5,906 bases of DNA from NCBI GenBank assembly GCA_003136295.1, contig PLDZ01000258.1, positions 1-5,906 of the forward strand, written 5' to 3'. The position numbers and the translations under genes are program-made. Positions 1 to 5,333 of this stretch are shown here, one piece after another. Within the stretch, counting starts at the first letter, position 1. Each line of letters opens with the position of its first letter. Source of the DNA: Candidatus Dormiibacterota bacterium (GTDB lineage Bacteria; Chloroflexota; Dormibacteria; Aeolococcales; Aeolococcaceae). Under the pieces are notes generated by a model. The model saw nothing but the letters and a program-made list of their open reading frames with translations. It had not been told where the DNA came from and made no database searches.

Positions 1-147
1 GTGATGGGGCTGAACCGCGGCGGGGATCCGGAGTTGGACGAGAGCGGCGAGCTCGCAGCAGCCAAGGTCCTCGTCGGCAAGCGCCTCGGCGTTTCGCCGG
101 CATCGTTGGAAGATGAGAGGACAGACCTGCACAGCCTTTGTGCCTGA
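1..147 (+). CDS. C-terminal end of an unrecognised protein (partial)
   Basis: Reading from base 1 in frame 1 gives 48 codons without a stop, ending in TGA at 145-147. The gene very probably begins before the window, although a GTG and an ATG stand at positions 1 and 4. The visible tail is charged and alanine-rich, with a GGDPELDESG stretch followed by a helix-like AAAKVLVGKRLG segment, and it ends in Cys-Ala. This is loosely like the C-terminal helix region of NAD(P)H-dependent flavin reductases, but the match is too weak to name it. It lies 30 bases before the pterin synthase gene on the same strand, so it may be an earlier gene of the same operon. No motif assigns a function. Confidence 0.5.
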   Translation: MMGLNRGGDPELDESGELAAAKVLVGKRLGVSPASLEDERTDLHSLCA

Positions 148-177
148 AGCGGCCGACGTGCCACGCTTGACGAGCCG

Positions 178-600
178 ATGAGCCCCGCCCGTCCCGTCCT
201 CCGCGTCTGCCGGCGTGAATCCTTCGATGCCGCGCACCAGCTGTGCGACCCACGTCTCTCCTCGGAGGAGAACCGCTCCCTATACGGCAAATGCGTCAAC
301 CTTCACGGCCATCGCTACCAGCTCGAGGTGGTCGTCGCGGGCGACATGGACGACGCGTCGGGCTACGTCGTCGACCTCAAGCAGCTCGCCGATGTCATCA
401 AGGCCGAGATCATCCAGCACGTCGATCACCACAACCTCAACTCCGACGTGGCGTGGCTCGCGGGGCGGATTCCCACTGCCGAGAACCTCGCCATGGTGTT
501 CTTTGAGCGACTGCGCCCGCACATCACGCGCGGCACGCTGCACGCGGTGCGGGTATGGGAGACGGAGAAGAACTGGGCTGAATGCACCCGCAGCGACTGA
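178..600 (+). CDS. 6-pyruvoyl-tetrahydropterin synthase / 6-carboxytetrahydropterin synthase (QueD) family protein
   Basis: This 140-residue protein spans the whole PTPS/QueD (T-fold) domain. Members of the family convert 7,8-dihydroneopterin triphosphate to 6-pyruvoyl- or 6-carboxy-tetrahydropterin in the cytoplasm. The three zinc ligands are visible as His20 (FDAAHQL) and His43/His45 (HGH). The catalytic Cys39 lies in GKCVNLHGH, and Asp83-His84 in VDHHNLN completes the catalytic set. PTAEN (99-103) and Glu128 in VWETEKNW match the conserved PTAEN block and pterin-anchoring glutamate. The Cys-x3-His-Gly-His spacing is that of QueD. However, the LSSEENRSLYGKC segment before the cysteine resembles eukaryotic-type PTPS, which normally has Cys-x5-His-Gly-His. 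The product is therefore open between queuosine-type and biopterin-type chemistry. The start is the first ATG before the conserved strand; its ribosome site is weak. The following methyltransferase gene begins inside its 3' end. No queE or queC is present in the window. Confidence 0.92.
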   Translation: MSPARPVLRVCRRESFDAAHQLCDPRLSSEENRSLYGKCVNLHGHRYQLEVVVAGDMDDASGYVVDLKQLADVIKAEIIQHVDHHNLNSDVAWLAGRIPTAENLAMVFFERLRPHITRGTLHAVRVWETEKNWAECTRSD

Positions 601-1373
601 CATCGATGGAGCCCGTGAGCCGAACCACCGAGTTGACGCGACGCTACGGCGCCGAGGAGATCCGCGTCCTCTCGCCGGAGGAGCGAGCGAGATTCCTGCC
701 GTGTGGGCCCTCCGACGCACCCATCGACCGATCGCTTGCCTTCGAGTTGCTCTACCGGCTCGAACCCGAACTCTGGGAGCGGCTGGTCGCAGCCGAACGT
801 CTTCATCCCGCGGTGGTCGAGTGGCTCCCATGCGTCGAGCGAGTGGTGGAGGTCGGAGCGGGCACTGGGCGTCTGACCACCCACCTGCTGACTCGCTGCG
901 GGCACCTCGTGGCCGTTGAACCCGCGAGGCCGATGCGCGAACGGCTCGCCGCGGCCCTGTCCACGCAGGCAGCGGGAATGGTCGACATCGTCGATGGCTT
1001 CTTCGACGCGCTGCCGGTGCCTGATGCCTCGGCCGATCTGGTGGTGACCTGCGCCACGCTCGAGCGCGACCCTGCCCACGGCGGAGACGCCGGCCTGGCC
1101 GAAATGGAGAGGATCTGCGCGCCCGGCGGGATGGTCGTTGTGGTCTGGCCGAATCATCTCGACTGGCTGAGCGCGCATGGGTTCAGCCATCTGAGCTTTC
1201 CGGGCAGCATGTGGATGGAGTTTCGCGACGCCGCGGAGGCGATCGAGATGACGGAGATCTTCTACCCGCATGCCATCGGCGAAGTCAGAGCTCGCGGCGA
1301 CGCCCGGGTCGATTACGACGTGATCGGCGTCAATCCACCCCGTGACCTCGCGTTCAAGGTGAACGAACGTTGA
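582..1373 (+). CDS. class I SAM-dependent methyltransferase
   Basis: The 263-residue protein has a Rossmann-type methyltransferase core in its middle. Motif I is VVEVGAGTGRLT (about residues 88-99). It is followed by an acidic residue at the end of strand 2 (Glu113 in VAVEP) that would bind the SAM ribose, then by PDASADLVVTCATLE (147-161) and the APGG turn (180-183) before strand 5. An N-terminal helical region of about 80 residues and a C-terminal tail of about 60 probably form the acceptor site; neither identifies the acceptor. The ATG at 582 overlaps the pterin synthase gene by 19 bases and has GGAGAAG 11 bases upstream. An ATG at 606 is an alternative without a clear ribosome site. The 3' end overlaps the glycosyltransferase start by 4 bases. 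Its role in the operon, such as O- or N-methylation of a pterin or of an attached sugar, is inferred only from its neighbours. Confidence 0.88.
   Translation: MHPQRLTSMEPVSRTTELTRRYGAEEIRVLSPEERARFLPCGPSDAPIDRSLAFELLYRLEPELWERLVAAERLHPAVVEWLPCVERVVEVGAGTGRLTTHLLTRCGHLVAVEPARPMRERLAAALSTQAAGMVDIVDGFFDALPVPDASADLVVTCATLERDPAHGGDAGLAEMERICAPGGMVVVVWPNHLDWLSAHGFSHLSFPGSMWMEFRDAAEAIEMTEIFYPHAIGEVRARGDARVDYDVIGVNPPRDLAFKVNER
1356..1362 (+). promoter_or_regulatory. ribosome binding site deciding the TTG start of the glycosyltransferase
   Basis: AAGGTGA lies 7 bases before the TTG at 1370, an ideal spacing. The next candidate start, ATG at 1382, would be 19 bases away. Starting at the TTG also gives the N-terminal MRLAMIA strand expected of family 4 glycosyltransferases. 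Confidence 0.6.
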
Positions 1374-2461
1374 GGCTCGCGATGATCGCGTCGCTGGTGT
1401 CGCCGATTCGTGAGCCCCAATGCGGCGGAGCTCAGTCGTTTCTTGCGGACCTCGCCACAGGCCTGGCTATACGCGGCCACGAGGTCGACGTCTTCGCCGC
1501 CTCCGGATCAGAAGTCGAAGGGGCTCGCGTTGTCGATGTTGGCATCGACTCGTCCACCTTGCACGAGTTCCTCTACCGCGCCGGCGCCCCCCCACCGCTC
1601 GACCCGGCACCGTTCGTGGCTGCATACGCGCGAGTCTTCGACGCACTCGGTGGGCGGACCTATGACGTCGTGCACAACCACGCATTCGACGCGCCTGCGA
1701 TTCGATGCGCGGTAGGGATCGCGGCACCGGTAATCCACACCCTCCACCTTCCGCCAGAGGGCTCCGTCGTCGACGCGCTTCGCGACGCGTCACGAGCGCA
1801 CCATCCACCGGTCGTTGCCACGGTCTCGAGAGCGCAGGCTGACGCATGGCGACGATTCGTGAAGATCGACACGGTCCTTCGGGTCGGCGTCGCCACCGAG
1901 CGGATCCCGTGGTCTGCGACACGCGGACAGGGGGCAGTCTTCGCCGGCCGCTTCAGCCCCGAGAAGGGCGCTGTCGATGCCATCGCGATCGCGCGGCGCG
2001 CGGGCATGACGATTGACTTGTACGGCGACGCCTATGACGGTGGCTACGCAGAGCGAGAGGTGCATGCCGCGGGCGGCCAGCCCGGTGTGAGCGTCCATTC
2101 TGCGGTCGAAAGGGCAGCGCTCTGGCGGGTCATTGGCGGCGCCGCGGCAGTGCTCTGCCCCGCGGGCTGGGACGAGCCGTTCGGCCTGGTTGCCGCCGAG
2201 GCGCAAGCGTGCTCCACCCCGGTCGTCGCCTACCGGCGCGGCGGGCTCCAGGACATCATCATCGACGGAGTCACCGGCTTCCTTGTCGCTCCCGGAGATG
2301 TTGATGCTGCGGCCTCGGCGCTCTGCCGAGTCACCGAGCTCGACCGCACCGGCTGCCGCAGACACGCGGAAGTGCACCTCGATATCGAGGCAGTGCTGGA
2401 CGCCCACGAGCGCGTCTACCGCGGCATCCTCACGTCGGCTCTCGCGACAACGCATGGCTGA
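1370..2461 (+). CDS. GT-B fold glycosyltransferase, family GT4
   Basis: The 363-residue protein is a typical full-length retaining GT4 enzyme that transfers a sugar from an activated donor to an unidentified acceptor in the cytoplasm. The N-terminal acceptor domain opens with MRLAMIASLVSP, has a glycine-rich loop at CGGAQ (18-22) and GHEVDVFA (36-43), then VVHNHAFDAP (100-109) and the short strand HTLHLPP (123-129). The donor domain contains FAGRFSPEKG (191-200), whose Arg194 and Lys199 are the usual phosphate-contacting pair. It also has the E-x7-E signature, Glu269 in DEPFG and Glu277 in VAAEA, followed by GVTGFLV. The middle part, AGRFSPEKGAVDAIAIARRAG, recalls GT4 enzymes of the AviGT4-like group. 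The gene starts at TTG, sharing TTGA with the methyltransferase stop. The dehydrogenase start lies 8 bases inside its 3' end. There are no membrane segments. Donor and acceptor cannot be read from sequence; context suggests a small soluble acceptor made by the same operon. Confidence 0.9.
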   Translation: MRLAMIASLVSPIREPQCGGAQSFLADLATGLAIRGHEVDVFAASGSEVEGARVVDVGIDSSTLHEFLYRAGAPPPLDPAPFVAAYARVFDALGGRTYDVVHNHAFDAPAIRCAVGIAAPVIHTLHLPPEGSVVDALRDASRAHHPPVVATVSRAQADAWRRFVKIDTVLRVGVATERIPWSATRGQGAVFAGRFSPEKGAVDAIAIARRAGMTIDLYGDAYDGGYAEREVHAAGGQPGVSVHSAVERAALWRVIGGAAAVLCPAGWDEPFGLVAAEAQACSTPVVAYRRGGLQDIIIDGVTGFLVAPGDVDAAASALCRVTELDRTGCRRHAEVHLDIEAVLDAHERVYRGILTSALATTHG

Positions 2462-3179
2462 GCGCGCACACTGGCTCGCCGGTCGGGTGGCCGTGGTCAC
2501 CGGCGCGAGCCGCGGCATTGGTCGAGCCACCGCGGTGGCGATCGCCCGCGAGGGGGCGCATGTCGTCGTCGCTGCGCGAGGCGCGGCCGCTCTCGACGCA
2601 ACCGTTTCGTCGATTCGCGACACCGGCGGTCAAGCGACCGCCGTGCCCACCGACGTCGGCAACGCCAGCGCGATCGACAAGCTGTTCAGTGTCGCGGCAG
2701 GCATCGGGCCACCCACTGCGCTGGTGTGCGCCGCCGCAACCTTGGAGCGCGAGCCGTTCGACGAAATCAGTCTCGCATCGTGGGAGCGCACGATCCGAGT
2801 CAACCTCACTGGCGTGTTCAACTGTTGCCACGCCGCGTTCACGATGATGCGCAACGTCGGCGAGGGACGTATCGTGAATATCGCCTCGCTGTCAGGCGTC
2901 TACGCGACCGACAAGTTCCCAGGCCTGGCCGCGTACAACGCGTCGAAGAACGGTGTCATCGGACTCACCGAGGGCATCGCCGTCGAGGGGAAACCCTTTG
3001 GCATCAGCGCCATCTCGTTGAGCCCTGGAGCGGTGGACACCGACATGCTCCGCCGGGCGAACCCGTCGCTGCGACCGGGCTTGGTCCCTGATCAAGTTGC
3101 TGCGATCATCGTCGCCCTGCTGGACAGTCCGCTCACCGTCGCCAGCGGCGCCAACGTCCCCCTCTTCTCGAACGCATAA
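2454..3179 (+). CDS. short-chain dehydrogenase/reductase (classical SDR)
   Basis: The 241-residue protein is the usual length for a classical SDR, an NAD(P)H-dependent oxidoreductase. The cofactor loop is TGASRGIG (16-23); Arg20 and Arg42 (VVVAAR) favour NADPH. Asp67 in PTDVGN would contact the adenine. Catalytic residues are Asn117 (RVNLTG), Ser145 (NIASLSG), Tyr161 and Lys165 (YNASK). SPGAVDTDM (190-198) closes the nicotinamide site. The normally conserved NNAG element at the end of strand 4 reads CAAA (92-95), a modest departure. The ATG at 2454 overlaps the glycosyltransferase stop by 8 bases, so translation is probably coupled. As the last gene of a pterin-synthase operon it could act like sepiapterin reductase on a 6-pyruvoyl side chain, or oxidise or reduce a sugar. 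Generic SDR motifs cannot separate these. It ends in TAA, 18 bases before the convergent cupin stop, and no obvious terminator hairpin lies between them. Confidence 0.92.
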   Translation: MAERAHWLAGRVAVVTGASRGIGRATAVAIAREGAHVVVAARGAAALDATVSSIRDTGGQATAVPTDVGNASAIDKLFSVAAGIGPPTALVCAAATLEREPFDEISLASWERTIRVNLTGVFNCCHAAFTMMRNVGEGRIVNIASLSGVYATDKFPGLAAYNASKNGVIGLTEGIAVEGKPFGISAISLSPGAVDTDMLRRANPSLRPGLVPDQVAAIIVALLDSPLTVASGANVPLFSNA

Positions 3180-3197
3180 TCGAGTGACATCCGAGCG

Positions 3198-3575
3198 CTA
3201 GCGGTGGATGAGGGTACCGTTTTTCGCGATCTGACTGTCCAATCGCGGCGGCCCGACGATGACCAGCGCGCGGGCGGGAACATCGCTGGTCACAACGAAG
3301 CCGTGGGGACGGTCTCTGGGCACGAACACGAAGCTTCCCGCCGTGGCCGTCCATCGGCTCTCATCGCAGAACCCCTGCATTTCGCCGACGAGGACGTAAA
3401 GCATCTCGTCCTCACCAGGGTGATGATGCGATGGGACCGAGAGCCCGGGCGGATACGTGCTCTCCATGACACCGAGCTGCCCGAATGTGTCCTCGGCGGA
3501 AGCCTTGATGACCACGCGAGCTCCGCGCCAGTCGTACGCGGCACCGCCGTCGATACCGTGAACGTATCCACTCAT
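3198..3575 (-). CDS. single-domain cupin protein with an intact metal site
   Basis: From the ATG at 3575 this gives 125 residues, a typical size for a one-domain cupin. Cupin motif 1 is complete: Gly44, His50 and His52 in PSHHHPGEDE, Glu57 and Gly64 in the standard spacing. Motif 2 runs from Gly80 (AGSFVFVPRDRPHG) to the fourth ligand His91. All four metal ligands are therefore present, so an enzymatic role (dioxygenase, isomerase or similar) or metal-dependent binding is possible. No DNA-binding domain or signal peptide is seen, and the substrate is unknown. The start is uncertain: in-frame ATGs at 3584 and 3593 and a GTG at 3620 would add 3, 6 or 15 residues, and none has a strong ribosome site. 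I chose the last ATG because MSGYVHGIDGG is where cupin-like sequence begins. It converges on the dehydrogenase gene and is not part of that operon. Confidence 0.85.
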   Translation of the reverse strand: MSGYVHGIDGGAAYDWRGARVVIKASAEDTFGQLGVMESTYPPGLSVPSHHHPGEDEMLYVLVGEMQGFCDESRWTATAGSFVFVPRDRPHGFVVTSDVPARALVIVGPPRLDSQIAKNGTLIHR

Positions 3576-3617
3576 CGCAAGCATTCTATGCATCGGGATC
3601 CAGCAACTTCGACCCCG

Positions 3618-3674
3618 CACGCAGTGCAGGGCCTCAGCTTCGATGTCGCGGAGGGCGAGGTTTTGGGCTTATGA
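3618..3674 (+). pseudogene. remnant of an ABC transporter ATPase N-terminus
   Basis: The plus-strand frame through 3618-3671 reads HAVQGLSFDVAEGEVLGL, then stops at TGA (3672-3674). This matches the segment found just before Walker A in drug- or ABC-2-type ATPases, where LGPNGAGKTT normally follows. Here no Walker A or later ATPase motif follows in any frame that I could read. The intact ATPase starting at 5334 has the homologous stretch AFQDVSFTVAPGEVFGF (residues 31-47), but the codons differ at many positions, so this is not a fresh copy of that gene. The scrap ends just where the membrane protein begins, as expected at an old deletion or insertion joint. It is short, so chance similarity cannot be excluded. 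Confidence 0.5.
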
Positions 3675-4144
3675 CGCTGAGGCCCCTGTCCGCATATCAG
3701 CCAGCACCGTACCAGCCACGGATCGTCGCCGTCGCCGGCCTCGTCGCGGCTGCCGTCCTGTGCTCGTGCTCGATGCCCTTGCAATGGGTGGGGGTGGTCA
3801 CAGCCACCGGCGCGTACATGATCGTCGATGGCCTGCGTCAGGCGAACTGGCTGCTGATCATTGCGGTGATCGTGATCGGTCTCGCCGTGCGTCTCTACCG
3901 TGCCCCCCCAGGAGGATTCCTCCGATTTGCCTTTCTTCTCATCAACCTTCTTGTCCTTCTGGGCGTCTGCGGCGAGTACTTCGACAACATTGGCCGTGCG
4001 GAGGGTGACGCCATCAAACCGTACCTCGGACCCGGGTGCTTCTTGGCCCTTGCGGCCACGGGCGTCCTGATCGCAGCGACCATCCTCGGATGGAATGAGC
4101 AGGACAACTGGCAGAGGGGGCAGGGGACAGACCTGCGTTGGTAG
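3671..4144 (+). CDS. four-helix membrane protein of unknown function
   Basis: The 157-residue protein has four hydrophobic segments at about residues 18-35, 60-76, 84-101 and 121-140, with a short proline- and tyrosine-rich N-terminus (YQPAPYQP) and a polar C-terminal tail. It has no catalytic motif. The layout is one helix, a loop starting with MPLQW, a helix pair, a loop, then a GPGCFLALAATG helix. It recalls small four-helix proteins common in high-GC bacteria, but I do not recognise a named family. GAGG lies 10 bases before the ATG at 3671, which overlaps the last codons of the ABC ATPase remnant. It converges on the deacetylase gene with only 18 bases between the stops. The first helix contains CSCS (31-34); this is not at a position that would make a convincing lipobox. 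Confidence 0.75.
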   Translation: MTLRPLSAYQPAPYQPRIVAVAGLVAAAVLCSCSMPLQWVGVVTATGAYMIVDGLRQANWLLIIAVIVIGLAVRLYRAPPGGFLRFAFLLINLLVLLGVCGEYFDNIGRAEGDAIKPYLGPGCFLALAATGVLIAATILGWNEQDNWQRGQGTDLRW

Positions 4145-4162
4145 CCTTGGCGTAAATCGCGG

Positions 4163-5179
4163 CTATGACGCGGCTATCTCGGATCCCGTCATCTCGGACC
4201 CCCGCGTTGTCGCCTCGGAATCGAGTCCGACAAGGTACGCGGCAACCTGATCGTGCCGCGCGAAGAACACGCCGCTGATCGAGGCGATGTGTTCCAGCAA
4301 TTGCTCGAGCACGATGATGCGAGATCGGTGGCCAATGACGTGAGGATGCAGCGTGAGTTGAAAGAGGCCGCGTTCCCTATACGCTTGCTCGAATTCGTCG
4401 AGCCATATGCGCAGCAGTTCGCGTGGCGGCGTGTACGGCCTCGTGCCCGTATGACGGTCCATGGTGAGATAGGGGGCATCGTCGCGGATCCACTCAACAG
4501 GGATCTCGAGGATACCCGTGGGCGCGCCATCGGCCAGTAGTTCGTAGGGCTCATCGTCGGCCATGAGCGACGAGTCGTAGGTGAGATGCACCTCACGTAT
4601 CAGGTTGAGGGTGTGATCACTGAAATCCCAGGAGGGTGTCCGGATGCCCACGGGACGCGATCCGCTGAGCCTCTCGATGACGTCGATGCTGCGCATGAGC
4701 AGGTCGCGCTCGGTGTCAGGGTCGAGCGTCGCGTTCCACTCGTGGATCCAGCCGTGCAGCGCAATCTCGTGTCCGGCAGCGACGCACGTCCCTATCTCGC
4801 CCGGATGGAGCAGCGCGGACACGGCTGGGACGAAGAATGATGCGGGCACCCGATGGTGGTCGAGCAGCCGGAGGATACGCGGCACTGCGACTCGGGCGCC
4901 GTATTCACCCTGGGACAGCTTGCCAGGATGCGTCTCGCGATTGCGCAGCGGGATGGTTTCGTGGTCGGAGTCGAACGAGATCGCCACGGCAACCTCGGCA
5001 CCGCCGGGCCACGCCTGCGGTTTCAGGCTTCGGCCGGCGCGTACCCGCTCGACGTACCGGCGCCAGCGCGACTCATCCCAGGCCCAAGGTTCATCCTCGC
5101 GCGCCACGCCTCCCTGTGCTACTGGATCGATGCCGATCGCTCGTACATTTCGGACAGCTACCCTGGATCGAAGAGGCAT
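4163..5179 (-). CDS. polysaccharide deacetylase-family (NodB-like, HpPgdA/PuuE-type) hydrolase
   Basis: The 338-residue protein has the metal-dependent NodB/CE4 fold. Motif 1 is SFDSDHE (68-74), giving Asp70 as likely base and Asp72 as metal ligand. Motif 2 is ALHGWIHEW (140-148), giving His142 and His146 as metal ligands. GIRTPSWDFS (178-187) is the arginine motif, and LTLHPHVIGHRSR (275-287) carries the late histidine region. This pattern fits the branch that includes the Helicobacter pylori PgdA-like deacetylases and the PuuE-type allantoinases better than the classic secreted chitin or xylan deacetylases. There is no signal peptide or membrane anchor, so it is probably cytoplasmic and may hydrolyse an amide, formamide or cyclic imide rather than a polymer. 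The ATG at 5179 is chosen because GAGGA lies 7 bases upstream. A TTG at 5284 would add 35 arginine-rich residues of no family character. It is divergent from the ABC ATPase gene. Confidence 0.85.
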   Translation of the reverse strand: MPLRSRVAVRNVRAIGIDPVAQGGVAREDEPWAWDESRWRRYVERVRAGRSLKPQAWPGGAEVAVAISFDSDHETIPLRNRETHPGKLSQGEYGARVAVPRILRLLDHHRVPASFFVPAVSALLHPGEIGTCVAAGHEIALHGWIHEWNATLDPDTERDLLMRSIDVIERLSGSRPVGIRTPSWDFSDHTLNLIREVHLTYDSSLMADDEPYELLADGAPTGILEIPVEWIRDDAPYLTMDRHTGTRPYTPPRELLRIWLDEFEQAYRERGLFQLTLHPHVIGHRSRIIVLEQLLEHIASISGVFFARHDQVAAYLVGLDSEATTRGSEMTGSEIAAS

Positions 5180-5333
5180 GTTCGAGTCCTCATGGTGTCG
5201 GCGACGCCTTAGAAGTACCACTTCGTCCCCAGGAGTGCCGGCGCGCCGGGGTGCTGCGAGCACACTCAGCTGTTCAAGGAACAACGTTGTACGCTCGGGT
5301 GACGACGGGACTCAAGGGAATCAAAGTGACAAC
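5180..5333. promoter_or_regulatory. divergent intergenic region with two perfect palindromes
   Basis: This 154-base gap separates the divergent deacetylase and ABC ATPase genes and must hold at least one promoter. It contains a 12-base perfect palindrome, CCGGCGCGCCGG (5238-5249), a GTGCT-GCG-AGCAC hairpin (5251-5263) and a 10-base perfect palindrome, ACAACGTTGT (5281-5290), 43 bases before the ATPase start. The last is A/T-richer than its surroundings and is the better operator candidate. I could not identify a convincing -10/-35 pair on either strand. Confidence 0.3.
5187..5191 (-). promoter_or_regulatory. ribosome binding site deciding the deacetylase start
   Basis: On the minus strand GAGGA sits 7 bases before the ATG at 5179. 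The TTG at 5284 and a GTG about 24 codons downstream of this ATG have no well-spaced site; the GTG has GGGAGG only 1-2 bases away. Confidence 0.6.

Noticed and set aside
426..1271. Long minus-strand open frame (281 codons) opposite the methyltransferase
   Set aside because: It lies across two genes with clear motifs on the other strand, and its arginine- and histidine-rich translation has no domain motif. It is a high-GC antisense shadow.
1587..1593. Seven-C tract in the glycosyltransferase (and another at 3903-3909 in the membrane protein) as possible phase-variation or frameshift sites
   Set aside because: Both frames continue intact through the tracts with family-consistent protein on either side, and runs of this length are expected by chance in GC-rich DNA.
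2133..2453. Upstream extension of the dehydrogenase frame by 107 codons
   Set aside because: The extension lies inside the glycosyltransferase donor domain in another frame and is serine/arginine/proline-rich. The SDR fold begins just after the ATG at 2454.
1790..2623. Long minus-strand open frame (277 codons) opposite the glycosyltransferase and dehydrogenase
   Set aside because: It overlaps two motif-complete genes, and its composition is typical of a shadow frame with no recognisable domain.
3196..3203. CGCTAGCG palindrome between the convergent dehydrogenase and cupin stops as a terminator
   Set aside because: It is only 8 bases with no loop and no following T-run on either strand, so it does not support a terminator call.
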